From Akkermansia muciniphila (lineage in GTDB: Bacteria; Verrucomicrobiota; Verrucomicrobiia; Limisphaerales; SXTU01), in NCBI GenBank assembly GCA_945872195.1, contig CAMBZO010000046.1, forward strand, positions 1 through 10,823: a stretch of DNA of 10,823 bases. The letters are read 5' to 3'. The notes below the pieces were generated by a model. The model worked only from the letters and a program-made list of their open reading frames with translations. It did not search any database and was not told the origin of the DNA. Every line of letters begins with the position of its first letter. The first letter of the stretch is position 1. The translations under genes were made by a program, and so were the position numbers. Below, piece after piece: positions 1 through 10,823 of this stretch.

Positions 1-53
1 CCGCCCTGGAGACGCACGCGGACTTGATGGCGCGGCTGAAGGCGGAGCTTTGA
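1..53 (+). CDS. 3' end of an unidentified gene (partial)
   Basis: The frame entered at base 3 reads ALETHADLMARLKAEL and stops at TGA 51-53. Codon use is GC-rich like the neighbouring genes, and the short peptide looks like an amphipathic helix, so this is probably the C-terminus of a real protein that begins outside the window. Sixteen residues are too few to name a family. It lies on the same strand as the hydrolase that follows after a gap of 112 bases, so the two could share a transcript, but nothing in the gap shows this. Confidence 0.5.
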   Translation, partial: ALETHADLMARLKAEL

Positions 54-165
54 AGAAGTAATTGGTGATTTGCAATCGGTCGGCCGCAGCCTTCGCCTCC
101 ATCACGCGACACAAACAAACTGGCCTGACCCCGTGGCCGCTGGCAAACTCGCATGACATCGCACC
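54..165. other. intergenic spacer, no clear element
   Basis: This 112-base gap lies between the partial upstream gene and the hydrolase. I see no hairpin followed by a T-run and no convincing -35/-10 pair. There is no purine-rich ribosome binding site just before the ATG at 166; the preceding bases are CATCGCACC. Confidence 0.4.
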
Positions 166-1038
166 ATGAAAACTCGCTTCGCCCTCGTCCTCCTCGCCGC
201 CTTCCTCTTCCTCTCCTCGCGTGCCGCCGAACTCACGGTGCCGGACAACGTCACCTTCGAGCGCGATGTGGAATACGCCAGCGCCGGCGGCGCGAAACTC
301 CAGCTCAACCTCGCGCGGCCCAAGGGCGTCAGCGGGCCCCTGCCCGCCGTGCTATGCATCCACGGCGGAGGATTTCGCGCAGGCAGCCGCGAGGGCTACA
401 ACAAGCTTTGCCTCACGCTCGCGCAGCGCGGCTTCGTCGCGGCCACCATCAGCTACCGCCTCGCGCCAGCGCACCAGTTTCCCGCCGCCGTCCACGATAC
501 GAAGGCCGCCGTGCGTTGGCTCCGCGCGAACGCGGCGAGGCTGGGCATTGACCCGACGCGCATCGGCGTGACGGGCGGCTCGGCGGGCGGGCACCTCGCG
601 CAGTTCCTCGGCGTGACGGCGGGCGTGAAGGAGTTTGAGGGCGCGGACAACCCGGGCTTCTCCAGCGCCGTGACTTGCGTCGTGAACGTGTATGGCCCGA
701 GCGATTTCACCAAGTCCTACGGCAAGAGCGTGGACGCGCACGTCGTGCTCCCGATGTGGCTGGGCGGCGATGTGGACTCGGCGCGGGCTAAACACATCCA
801 ATCCAGCCCGCTGAACTGGGTCACGCCCAGTGCCGCGCCCACGCTCATCATCCACGGCACCGAGGATAAATACGTCGCCTACGAACAGGCCGTCTGGATG
901 CGCGACCGCCTCACGGCCTGCGGCGTGCCGGTGGAGTTGCTGACGCTGGAAGGCGCGGGCCACGGCTTTAAGGGCGCGGACGCGGAGAAGTCCGAGGCGG
1001 CGCTCCTCGCCTACTTCGAGCAGCGGCTCAAGAAGTGA
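166..1038 (+). CDS. secreted alpha/beta-hydrolase (BD-FAE / hormone-sensitive-lipase-like esterase)
   Basis: The product is a 290-residue serine hydrolase, probably a carboxylesterase that removes ester groups such as acetyl from a carbohydrate or other substrate outside the cytoplasm. Residues 1-20 form a signal peptide: MKTR, a hydrophobic run, then SSRAA before the mature protein. The HGGGF oxyanion-hole motif is at 66-70. The nucleophile elbow GGSAG places the catalytic serine at 139. The acid is likely Asp234 in HGTEDKYV, and the base is His266 in GAGHGF, so the triad is complete and correctly spaced. The SYRLAP and FPAAVHD segments at 96-111 are usual in this family, where they precede the nucleophile. 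The ATG at 166 is chosen because it gives the signal peptide. The substrate cannot be read from the sequence. Related exported esterases are common in polysaccharide-degrading Verrucomicrobiota and Planctomycetota. The gene stops 87 bases before gap, which has its own likely promoter. Confidence 0.88.
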   Translation: MKTRFALVLLAAFLFLSSRAAELTVPDNVTFERDVEYASAGGAKLQLNLARPKGVSGPLPAVLCIHGGGFRAGSREGYNKLCLTLAQRGFVAATISYRLAPAHQFPAAVHDTKAAVRWLRANAARLGIDPTRIGVTGGSAGGHLAQFLGVTAGVKEFEGADNPGFSSAVTCVVNVYGPSDFTKSYGKSVDAHVVLPMWLGGDVDSARAKHIQSSPLNWVTPSAAPTLIIHGTEDKYVAYEQAVWMRDRLTACGVPVELLTLEGAGHGFKGADAEKSEAALLAYFEQRLKK

Positions 1039-1050
1039 CGGATTTGCGGA

Positions 1051-1078
1051 TTGACGGTCTCTTGCTCGCCGATACGAT
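1051..1078 (+). promoter_or_regulatory. candidate sigma70-type promoter of gap
   Basis: TTGACG (1051-1056, 5 of 6 matches to TTGACA) is followed after 16 bases by TACGAT (1073-1078, 4 of 6 matches to TATAAT). It lies entirely within the 87-base gap upstream of gap and would start a transcript near 1085, giving a leader of about 40 bases. Position and spacing fit, but the -10 match is moderate. Confidence 0.45.
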
Positions 1079-1125
1079 GCGCGGCCTTGTCGGTCTGAAA
1101 TTGAACCTTAACGAACACGAAACCT

Positions 1126-2175
1126 ATGGCAGTGAAAGTTGCAATCAACGGATTTGGCCGCATCGGCCGCTTGGTCTTCCGCGCGATGGTCGAGCAGGGG
1201 CTCGTCGGCAAGGAAGTCGAAGTCGTCGCGGTCGGTGACATCGTCCCCGCCGACAACCTCGCTTACCTCCTCAAATACGACTCCACCCAGGGCCGCTTCG
1301 CTGGCACGGTCAGCTCGAAGAAGTCCGCCGCCGACAAACTTGAAGACGACATCCTCATCGTGAACGGCGCGGAGATTCGCGTCGTTTCCGCGAAGTCCCC
1401 CGCGGAGCTGCCTTGGAAGGCGCTGGGCGTGGACATCGTCATCGAGTCCACCGGCCTCTTCACCGAGGCGGAGAAGGCCAAGGGCCACATCGTCGCCGGC
1501 GCGAAGAAGGTCATCATCTCCGCCCCCGCCAAGAACGAGGACATCACCATCGTCATGGGCGTGAACCACGAGAAGTATGATGCCGCCACGCATCACATCA
1601 TCTCCAACGCGTCCTGCACCACGAACTGCCTCGCGCCCGTCGTCCACGTCCTCCTCAAGGAAGGCTTCGGCATCGAGGAAGGCCTGATGACCACCATCCA
1701 TGCCTACACCGCCACGCAAAAGACCGTGGACGGCCCGAGCAAAAAGGACTGGAAGGGCGGACGCAGCGCGGCCATCAACATCATTCCCAGCACCACCGGC
1801 GCGGCCAAGGCCACGGCGCTCGTCTGCCCCGAGGTGAAGGGCAAGCTCACCGGCATGGCGTTCCGCGTGCCCGTGCCGACCGTCTCCGTGGTGGACCTCA
1901 CCGTCCGCACGGTGAAGGAGACTTCCCTCAAAGAGATCAACGCCGCGATGAAGAAAGCCAGCGAGACCTACCTCAAGGGCATCCTCGACTACACCAGCGA
2001 CGAGGTCGTCAGCGGCGATTTCATCCACGACAAGAACAGCTCCATCTACGACTCCACCTCGGGCGTCGAGCTGAACAGCCGCTTCTTCAAGCTCGTGAGC
2101 TGGTATGACAACGAGTGGGGCTACAGCAACCGCGTGGGCGACCTGCTCAAGCTCATCATCAGCAAGGGCCTGTAA
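1126..2175 (+). CDS. gap: glyceraldehyde-3-phosphate dehydrogenase (NAD-dependent, phosphorylating)
   Basis: This cytosolic glycolytic enzyme converts glyceraldehyde 3-phosphate, NAD and phosphate to 1,3-bisphosphoglycerate. The N-terminal Rossmann motif INGFGRIGR is at 7-15. Asp38 in AVGDIV occupies the position that binds the NAD ribose hydroxyls and favours NAD over NADP; the Asn usual just before it is Gly here. The catalytic motif SNASCTTNC puts the nucleophile at Cys164, and His192 in TTIHAYTATQ is the base. IIPSTTGAAK, the GMAFRVPVP stretch and the C-terminal WYDNEWGYSNR signature (326-336) are all present. At 349 residues it is slightly longer than the usual 330-340, with extra lysine-rich sequence around 62-75 (SSKKSAADKLEDD). 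ATG 1126 is the natural start because MAVKVAINGFGRIGR begins there; no Shine-Dalgarno sequence is visible. The gene probably forms its own unit, with a promoter at 1051-1078 and a terminator at 2200-2229. Confidence 0.98.
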   Translation: MAVKVAINGFGRIGRLVFRAMVEQGLVGKEVEVVAVGDIVPADNLAYLLKYDSTQGRFAGTVSSKKSAADKLEDDILIVNGAEIRVVSAKSPAELPWKALGVDIVIESTGLFTEAEKAKGHIVAGAKKVIISAPAKNEDITIVMGVNHEKYDAATHHIISNASCTTNCLAPVVHVLLKEGFGIEEGLMTTIHAYTATQKTVDGPSKKDWKGGRSAAINIIPSTTGAAKATALVCPEVKGKLTGMAFRVPVPTVSVVDLTVRTVKETSLKEINAAMKKASETYLKGILDYTSDEVVSGDFIHDKNSSIYDSTSGVELNSRFFKLVSWYDNEWGYSNRVGDLLKLIISKGL

Positions 2176-2199
2176 GTCCGGCTCAAAACGAATTCAGCG

Positions 2200-2229
2200 A
2201 ACGGCGTTCCGGAAACGGGACGCCGTTTT
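2200..2229. terminator. bidirectional rho-independent terminator between convergent genes
   Basis: AACGGCGT (2200-2207) pairs perfectly with ACGCCGTT (2220-2227). The stem extends inward by a T-G wobble and two C-G pairs, making 11 base pairs around the loop GGAAAC. On the plus strand it ends in TTTT (2226-2229), 25 bases after the gap stop codon. On the minus strand it lies just past the stop of the DUF1549 gene (2241), where the T-run is weaker but ATTCGTTTTG follows. An alternative longer pairing exists between CAAAACG at 2184-2190 and CGTTTTG at 2224-2230. Confidence 0.75.
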
Positions 2230-2240
2230 GCTGCGTTGGC

Positions 2241-4658
2241 TCAATGCTTGAACCGGAACTCCGCCGAGGTGAGCAGTCCCCATGCGAGGTCTTGCACGAC
2301 GCCGGGTTTGTCCTTCTCGCGGGCGGCGAGCTGCTTCTGCACCGCGATGACCTCGGCTTCGGTGGGCAGGCGGGTGAGCGTGCTCAAGTAGAGTTCCTCC
2401 GTGATTGCGCGGGCGTCGGTGAGTTTGCCGAGGCGGGCGCTCAAATTCTCGGCGGCCGGAGCGAGCCAACTCCGCATCATGCCGCCGTTGTTGAGGAAGA
2501 GCGCTTGGTCGGCCGTGGCAAAGAAGGCGTCCTGCGGCTCGCCCGCGCCTGCTCCGAACAGCGGCGCGAAGCCCGCCGCGCCGCCCTTGAGCTTGTCCCA
2601 CGCGTATTGCTCGGCCGCTTTCCCACGCTCGGCGAGCCGCGCGGCGGCGGTCTTGTTCGCGTCCGTTGGTGGGCTTTTCTTGTCGAACTCCGCTCCGCCC
2701 GCGAGCTCGTGCGCGTCCACCACGCCCGCCGCACGCATCATGCTCCACGCAAGCTGCTCCGGCGTGAGCGCGGCAAACGCCCCGACGGCGAAGGACTTTT
2801 CCAGCGTGGCCGTGAGCTTGTCGGTCGCGGTCTTCAGCGCCTTCGGGTCCGTGTGCAGCGCCTCCAACTCGGCGAGGGCGCGCGCCGTCTCCAACTGCCG
2901 CTCGACGTGCTTGGCCGCAGTCTTCACGTCCTGCCAGCGCGTCGTCGCGGCGATTGACTCCGCGTCGAGCGCGAGCAGCGCGGCGTCGGCTGCCGCCCAG
3001 CGGTCGCGCAACGGCGACCCGGTCGCCTCGACGGGGGCGAGCTTCTCGCGCATCGGTTTGGCGGCGGTGTCCTTCGTGGTCACATCCTTCGCGGCAGCCT
3101 CGATTTCCTTGTTCAACTCGGTGACACGCACCTTGAGTTTGTCCACGCTGGCGATGATTTCCTTGTCGGCGGGAAGTTTGTTAAGCGCCTCGTCCAGCTT
3201 TGCCTGCGCTTCCTGGACGGACTTCAACGCGTCGCGCTTCCGACCTAGCTCGCGCTCGGCATCGCGATGCGCGGCGATGGCGGGGTCGCACACCTTGCGC
3301 ACCTCGGCGATGGCGGCGTTCGTCTTCGCGAGTTCGTCCACGACAGGCTGCATCGCCTTGCGCTGCGCGGCGAGGCGCTCCTGCACTTGCTGCACTGTTG
3401 ATTCGGCAGCGGCGATGTCGTTGGTGAACTGCCGCTGCTGCGTGGTGAGCAAGGGAATCCATGTCGCCGCCAGGCCGCGCGGCGAGCGAATGCTGGCAGG
3501 CAGCTCAAAGCTGCGTCCGTAAACCCGTGTCCGCGCCAGCTCGCGCAGGAACGCGCGCGTGTCGTATCCGCTGGCGGCGAAGTCGGTCGCGAGCAGGTCG
3601 AGCAGCGCGGGGTAGGCGGCGGGATTCTGCGAATGGACTTCATCCATCGGCGTGACCAGCGGACGGCCCATCAGCAAGGCCCAGAGGCGGTTCACGATGT
3701 TGCGGTTGAAGGCGCGGTTGTTCGACTCGGTGGCCGCCTTCGCCAACTCGGCGCGGCGGTTGAACCTCGGCTCGGGGCGGAGATTCTTGTCCTTCGCGTC
3801 GGGCGGGACGGCGTATTCCGTGAAGCGCGGGAAGGCCGGCTCCGTGAGTTGCGCACCGCCGGGCAGGCGCGGACGCGTCGCGCCGGATTCCTTCGTGAAA
3901 ACGGAGGAGAAACTCACGTCGCCCTCGGCCCGCTCCGCCACGAAGGCTTTCTTGTCGCGGTCCCGCGTGAAGAGGTAGGTGCGGTTGAAGAAGGCGAAGA
4001 GGCCGTGGTAATCGCGCTGCAAGTAGTCGGCGACGTTCGGGTGGTCGTGGCATTGCGCGCAGGCGAGGTTCATGCCGAAGAAGATGCGGCCCGTGTCGCG
4101 CGTGAGCAGCGTCGGGTCCGCCTCGCGGTCGAGGTGGAAACGCGCGGCCACACGGGTCGCCTCGTCCGCACCGTCGGCGGCGAGGATGTCGCGGGCGAGG
4201 AGGTGCCACGGCTTGTTCGTCGCGCAGGAGTTGAAGAGGAACTGCTGCCAGCCCGCAACATCGACGTGCTTCTGCACGCGACGCTCCATGAGCATCAGGT
4301 CGAAGCAGGTCGCGAGATGCCGCGCGTGCTGCGGCGTGCCGAGGAGTGCGTCCACGAGGCGGGCGCGCTTGTCGAGCGCAGGGTCGGCGAAGAACGCGCG
4401 GGCCTCGGCAGCCGTCGGAATCATCCCGGTGAGGTCGAGGTGCGCGCGGCGAAGGAAGTCCGCGTCGCTGGCCGGTGGCGTCAGCGGGCCGGCGAACTCA
4501 GACTCGATGAGCGCATCAATGCGCTCGTGCAGCGGCACGGGCGCGGCGGTTTTGTTTGCAGCCGACACCTCACCCATGCCGAACCAGCAGGCTGCGGAGA
4601 GGAAGCCCGACCAGACGACGCGACGGAGCAAGATGCGGATGGTGGTTCGGTGCATCAC
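2241..4658 (-). CDS. exported DUF1549/DUF1553 protein with CxxCH motif and internal coiled coil
   Basis: This 805-residue exported protein has no established function; the family is typical of Planctomycetota and Verrucomicrobiota, often beside DUF1501 proteins. Residues 1-33 are a signal peptide ending near EVSAA. DUF1549 covers roughly 43-225, with DADFLRRAHLDLTGMIP at 65-81 and FFGMNLACAQCHDHP at 193-207. The latter contains a CxxCH (200-204) of the kind that binds heme c covalently, although heme binding is unproven here. The first part of DUF1553 (about 300-385, NRNIVNRLWALLMGRPLV) is separated from the last part (about 630-805, LTPEQLAWSMM, then ALFLNNGG, ending LTSAEFRFKH) by some 200 residues (405-605) rich in Glu, Lys, Ala and Gln, predicted coiled coil. 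Numbering is from GTG 4658; an ATG follows directly at 4655 and may be the true start. TAAAAT on the minus strand (4678-4683) is a possible -10 box without a good -35. It follows the PQQ-like gene by 101 bases and may share its transcript. Confidence 0.9.
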   Translation of the reverse strand: MMHRTTIRILLRRVVWSGFLSAACWFGMGEVSAANKTAAPVPLHERIDALIESEFAGPLTPPASDADFLRRAHLDLTGMIPTAAEARAFFADPALDKRARLVDALLGTPQHARHLATCFDLMLMERRVQKHVDVAGWQQFLFNSCATNKPWHLLARDILAADGADEATRVAARFHLDREADPTLLTRDTGRIFFGMNLACAQCHDHPNVADYLQRDYHGLFAFFNRTYLFTRDRDKKAFVAERAEGDVSFSSVFTKESGATRPRLPGGAQLTEPAFPRFTEYAVPPDAKDKNLRPEPRFNRRAELAKAATESNNRAFNRNIVNRLWALLMGRPLVTPMDEVHSQNPAAYPALLDLLATDFAASGYDTRAFLRELARTRVYGRSFELPASIRSPRGLAATWIPLLTTQQRQFTNDIAAAESTVQQVQERLAAQRKAMQPVVDELAKTNAAIAEVRKVCDPAIAAHRDAERELGRKRDALKSVQEAQAKLDEALNKLPADKEIIASVDKLKVRVTELNKEIEAAAKDVTTKDTAAKPMREKLAPVEATGSPLRDRWAAADAALLALDAESIAATTRWQDVKTAAKHVERQLETARALAELEALHTDPKALKTATDKLTATLEKSFAVGAFAALTPEQLAWSMMRAAGVVDAHELAGGAEFDKKSPPTDANKTAAARLAERGKAAEQYAWDKLKGGAAGFAPLFGAGAGEPQDAFFATADQALFLNNGGMMRSWLAPAAENLSARLGKLTDARAITEELYLSTLTRLPTEAEVIAVQKQLAAREKDKPGVVQDLAWGLLTSAEFRFKH

Positions 4659-4759
4659 AGCGAAACAGTGGCGACGGATTTTAGAGGCGAGGCTGCGAAG
4701 GGCTATTCACGCGGGACTCCGTTAGCAAAAACGCAGCGCAGCGACAATCCGCCGACCCG
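4659..4759. other. 101-base spacer between two minus-strand genes
   Basis: It separates the PQQ-like gene from the DUF1549 gene downstream of it. It holds a possible -10 box for the latter (TAAAAT read on the minus strand, 4678-4683) and a GCTGCG/CGCAGC inverted pair (4692-4697, 4732-4737) without a terminal T-run. I do not see a convincing terminator, so read-through from the PQQ-like gene is possible. Confidence 0.35.
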
Positions 4760-6022
4760 CTACTTCACCCCGATGGCGTAGAGCGACGCGTAGCCGCGCA
4801 GGTAGAGGCGGCCACCGGAGATTGCGGGCGACGCTGTGAACTGGTCGGAGAGCTTGTTCTTGCCGAGGATTTCCAGCGTCTCGCCGGGCTTGACGATGGT
4901 GAACGTGCCGTCCTTCGCGGTGAGGAGGAGCTTCCCATCCGCGATGACCGGCGAGGCGCGGTAGGTCTGCGCGTGGAAGCGGTCGGAGAAGAATTGTTTC
5001 CCCGTCTTCGCGTCGATACAGGTGAGCACGCCGTTCTCGCGGCAGAGGAAGACGCGGCCACCGAACACCACCGGCGAGGGCACGTCCGGCGTGCCGCTGG
5101 CAACGCGCCACGCCTCGCCCGTGCCGCCCGCACTGATGACGCCGCTCGCGTCCGGCGACACGGCGACGACTGCGCCGTTCTTCGCCGTGGGGATGATGAT
5201 GAGGTCCGCGACCGCGACGGGCGAGGTGACGAAGCGCAGTGTGGTGTTGTAGCGGTCCTTCGGATTGAGGTCGCCGAGGCGCCAGACTTCTTTGCCGTCG
5301 GCGAGATTGTGCGCGATGGCGTAATCGTTGCCGTGCGTGATGAGGCGGGCGTCCTTGCCGCGCACCCAAAGGCAGGGCGTGGCGTAGGAGTTGAGGCACT
5401 CGGCCTTGCCGTCGCTGGGGCGGTTGACCTTCCAAACTTCCTTGCCGGTCGCGGCGTCGAGCGCGACGACGAGCTGGGCGCGCGGGTGGATGAACTGGAG
5501 GTAGAGCCGCCCGTCATGCAGCACCGGCGTGCTGTGCATGCCGAAGTCGTAGCTGAACTTGCCGTAGCTCTCCTGCAAGTTGAGCCGCCAGATTTCCTTG
5601 CCGCTGAAGTCGAACGCCGCGAAGTCGCCGGTGCCCACGAGGCCGAAGACGAGTTTGCCATCCGTGCAGGGCGAGGGCGACGCGCTGTTGCCCTCGCCGC
5701 CGCGCGCTTTCGAGCTACCTTCACCGAGCTTTTGTTTCCAGAGTAGTTTGCCGTCGGTCCCGAGGCAGAGGAGCACCAGGTCGTTGGCGTCCTCGCTCGT
5801 GAGAAAGATGCGGTCGCCCCAGACGGCGGGCGTGCCCGCACCCGTGCCGGGCAGGGCAGCCTTCCACAGCACGTTCTTCGTGTCGCTCCACTCGGTGGGG
5901 AGGTTGGACTCGCGGCTGACGGCGTCGTGGTGCGCGCCGCGCCACTGGGGCCAGTTTTCGGCGCGGCAAACGGTGGCAGTGAGCAGCAGGGCGAGGGCGG
6001 CGGGGAGTAGGCTGGGTTTCAT
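4760..6022 (-). CDS. exported PQQ-like beta-propeller protein
   Basis: The product is a 420-residue exported beta-propeller of the PQQ-binding-like (YncE/BamB-type) repeat superfamily. Residues 1-21 are a signal peptide, cleaved after CRA. The mature protein starts with ENWPQWRGA, the usual opening of this group in Planctomycetota and Verrucomicrobiota. Blade repeats recur about every 45-50 residues with a GKxxWK-like strand ending: TDGKLLWKQ (89), FSGKEIWRL (139), ATGKEVWKV (191), ADGKEVWRL (241) and the degenerate KTGKQFF (339). They alternate with SPxxxDGKLxF-type strands. I see no obvious quinoprotein dehydrogenase active site or heme motif, so a binding or structural role is as likely as an enzymatic one. 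It starts 67 bases after the end of mfd and precedes the DUF1549 gene, all on the minus strand. A functional link between the two exported proteins is an inference from adjacency only. Confidence 0.9.
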   Translation of the reverse strand: MKPSLLPAALALLLTATVCRAENWPQWRGAHHDAVSRESNLPTEWSDTKNVLWKAALPGTGAGTPAVWGDRIFLTSEDANDLVLLCLGTDGKLLWKQKLGEGSSKARGGEGNSASPSPCTDGKLVFGLVGTGDFAAFDFSGKEIWRLNLQESYGKFSYDFGMHSTPVLHDGRLYLQFIHPRAQLVVALDAATGKEVWKVNRPSDGKAECLNSYATPCLWVRGKDARLITHGNDYAIAHNLADGKEVWRLGDLNPKDRYNTTLRFVTSPVAVADLIIIPTAKNGAVVAVSPDASGVISAGGTGEAWRVASGTPDVPSPVVFGGRVFLCRENGVLTCIDAKTGKQFFSDRFHAQTYRASPVIADGKLLLTAKDGTFTIVKPGETLEILGKNKLSDQFTASPAISGGRLYLRGYASLYAIGVK

Positions 6023-6089
6023 GAGCGAGTTTATGACGGAGTTGGGAATGGGCAGCTTCAGCGGAGCGCTCGCGAGGAACGGAGCCGGG

Positions 6090-10010
<3,921 letters not shown>

Positions 10011-10153
10011 GAGGCGGACGAGCCTCACCAGCAGGAACAGGCTGTCACCCGCGCAACGAACGCGTCAAGGTTGGCAACTGAAGTTGGTAGTCAAAGATCG
10101 CGGACGCACAAAACTGATCCAGCACCACGAGGCGTTCGGACGAACAGCGCTAC

Positions 10154-10181
10154 TTGAAGGTCAGGAGAATGGCGGCATAAA
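10154..10181 (+). promoter_or_regulatory. weak candidate promoter of hisA
   Basis: TTGAAG (10154-10159) and CATAAA (10176-10181) are 16 bases apart, each matching 4 of 6 consensus bases. A transcript would begin near 10188 and carry a leader of about 90 bases containing the TTGGAGC array. The -10 lies in the loop of the 10161-10205 inverted repeat. No better pair is visible before hisA. Confidence 0.25.
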
Positions 10182-10205
10182 AAATGCGGAAGGCCATTCT
10201 CCTGA
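10161..10205. repeat. 13-bp perfect inverted repeat in the mfd/hisA divergent spacer
   Basis: TCAGGAGAATGGC (10161-10173) pairs perfectly with GCCATTCTCCTGA (10193-10205) around a 19-base loop. The loop itself holds GCAT-AAAAA-ATGC (10175-10187). It is too long and symmetric to be chance. No T-run follows on either strand, so it is not an ordinary terminator. An operator, a cruciform or a small dispersed repeat are all possible. Confidence 0.8.
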
Positions 10206-10236
10206 ACCGTCCCCCATGTCGGCGCGCCTTGGCTGC

Positions 10237-10264
10237 TTGGAGCTTGGAGCTTGGAGCCTGGAGT
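10237..10264. repeat. heptamer array TTGGAGC x 4 in the hisA leader
   Basis: Three perfect copies of TTGGAGC (10237-10257) and one variant CTGGAGT (10258-10264) end 14 bases before the hisA start codon. This array has the same 7-bp period as those inside mfd but lies between genes. Confidence 0.93.
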
Positions 10265-10278
10265 TTTAAGCTCCGCGC

Positions 10279-10823
10279 GTGTTCCGTCCCTGCATTGACC
10301 TGCACGAAGGCAAGGTGAAGCAAATCGTCGGCGGCTCGCTGCACGACAGCGGCGCCGGCCTGCGCACCAACTTCGTGAGCGAACGGCCCGCGTCGTGGTT
10401 CGCGGAACTCTACCAGCGCGACCAGCTCCCGGGCGGGCACGTCATCCAGCTTGGTGCTGGCAACGAAGAAGCGGCGCGCGCGGCGCTCGCGGCCTTCCCC
10501 GGCGGCTTGCACCTCGGCGGCGGTGTGAACCTCGACAACGCGCGTGGCTGGCTCGACGCCGGCGCGTCGCACGTCATCGTCACGTCGTGGGTCTTCCGCG
10601 ATGGCCAGCTCGACTTCGACCGCGTGCGCGCGCTCGTGGCGGCGATTGGCAAGGAGCGGCTCGTGCTCGACCTGAGCTGTCGCCTGCGCGACGGCGAGTA
10701 TTGGGTGGTGACGGACCGCTGGCAGAAGTTCACCGAGTTCAAGGTGAACGAAGACGCGCTGACCCGGCTCGCGGCGCACTGCGCGGAGTTCCTCGTTCAC
10801 GCCGTGGACGTGGAGGGGCTGTG
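10279..10823 (+). CDS. hisA: eukaryotic-type HisA: ProFAR isomerase (partial, runs off the end)
   Basis: HisA carries out the fourth step of histidine biosynthesis, the Amadori isomerisation of the aminoaldose ProFAR to the aminoketose PRFAR, in the cytoplasm. The visible 181 residues follow the yeast HIS6 pattern closely: CIDLHEGKVKQIVGG (5-19), TNFVSERPASWFAELY (30-45), HVIQLGAGNEEAAR (54-67), the LGGGV phosphate loop (79-83), SHVIVTSWVF (97-106), LVLDLSCR (128-135) and EFLVHAVDVEGL (170-181). Asp7 and Asp131 are the likely catalytic pair of the TIM barrel. About 60-80 C-terminal residues lie beyond the window. The start is GTG 10279: an in-frame TAA at 10267-10269 excludes anything further upstream, and MFRPCIDLH matches the family N-terminus. 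There is no close Shine-Dalgarno; GGAG sits 15 bases upstream, inside the heptamer array. No other his gene is visible, and the gene is divergent from mfd. Confidence 0.93.
   Translation, partial: MFRPCIDLHEGKVKQIVGGSLHDSGAGLRTNFVSERPASWFAELYQRDQLPGGHVIQLGAGNEEAARAALAAFPGGLHLGGGVNLDNARGWLDAGASHVIVTSWVFRDGQLDFDRVRALVAAIGKERLVLDLSCRLRDGEYWVVTDRWQKFTEFKVNEDALTRLAAHCAEFLVHAVDVEGL

Noticed and set aside
1126..2175. Gly in place of Asn before Asp38 of GAPDH as a sign of NADP use
   Set aside because: The Asp that excludes NADP is kept; the single change does not justify a different cofactor call.
2401..3522. Long plus-strand open frames opposite the DUF1549 gene
   Set aside because: Their translations are runs of Ser, Ala and Arg typical of antisense frames, with no domain.
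6023..6089. A promoter before the PQQ-like gene
   Set aside because: CATAAA on the minus strand lies too close to the ATG and has no -35 partner, so I did not list it.
10011..10028. GTG at 10028 as the start of mfd
   Set aside because: It adds only MRLVRL; the ATG at 10010 starting MFDPLF is the more usual start. The evidence is slight either way.
10132..10144. Small hairpin GTTCG-GA-CGAAC in the mfd/hisA spacer
   Set aside because: Five base pairs with a two-base loop is within chance for GC-rich sequence.

Overview
This is a GC-rich bacterial window, most likely from the phylum Verrucomicrobiota (a Pedosphaera/Limisphaera-like lineage). The support is indirect. There is an exported DUF1549/DUF1553 protein next to an exported PQQ-type beta-propeller protein that begins with an NWPQWRG motif, and both families are concentrated in Planctomycetota and Verrucomicrobiota. 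Shine-Dalgarno signals are weak or absent at every start. Dispersed 7-bp tandem repeats occur throughout the right half. No rRNA, tRNA, CRISPR array, transposase or phage gene is visible.

Layout: bases 1-53 are the 3' end of an unidentified plus-strand gene. Then come a secreted alpha/beta-hydrolase (166-1038, +) and gap (glyceraldehyde-3-phosphate dehydrogenase, 1126-2175, +) with a reasonable sigma70-like promoter in front. A hairpin at 2200-2229 ends gap and also the converging minus-strand gene. The minus strand carries, in transcription order, mfd (10010 to 6090), a PQQ-like propeller protein (6022 to 4760) and a DUF1549/DUF1553 protein (4658 to 2241). At the right end, divergent from mfd, a eukaryotic-type hisA (histidine biosynthesis) starts at 10279 and runs off the window.

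The genes are mostly housekeeping (glycolysis, transcription-coupled repair, histidine synthesis) plus exported proteins typical of this group. There is no sign of a defence island or a biosynthetic cluster. The unusual part is mfd. Its reading frame is swollen to about 1306 codons, against about 1150 in E. coli, by at least six repeat insertions that all stay open. Most are tandem arrays of different 7-bp units, two of them arranged as inverted arms of palindromic elements. A further array of the same period lies in the leader of hisA. Because 7 is not a multiple of 3, each array encodes the same heptapeptide in whichever frame it is read. The arrays resemble in form the cyanobacterial heptanucleotide STRR repeats, and the in-frame palindromes resemble in behaviour the Rickettsia palindromic elements. 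This is the signal in the window most worth following.
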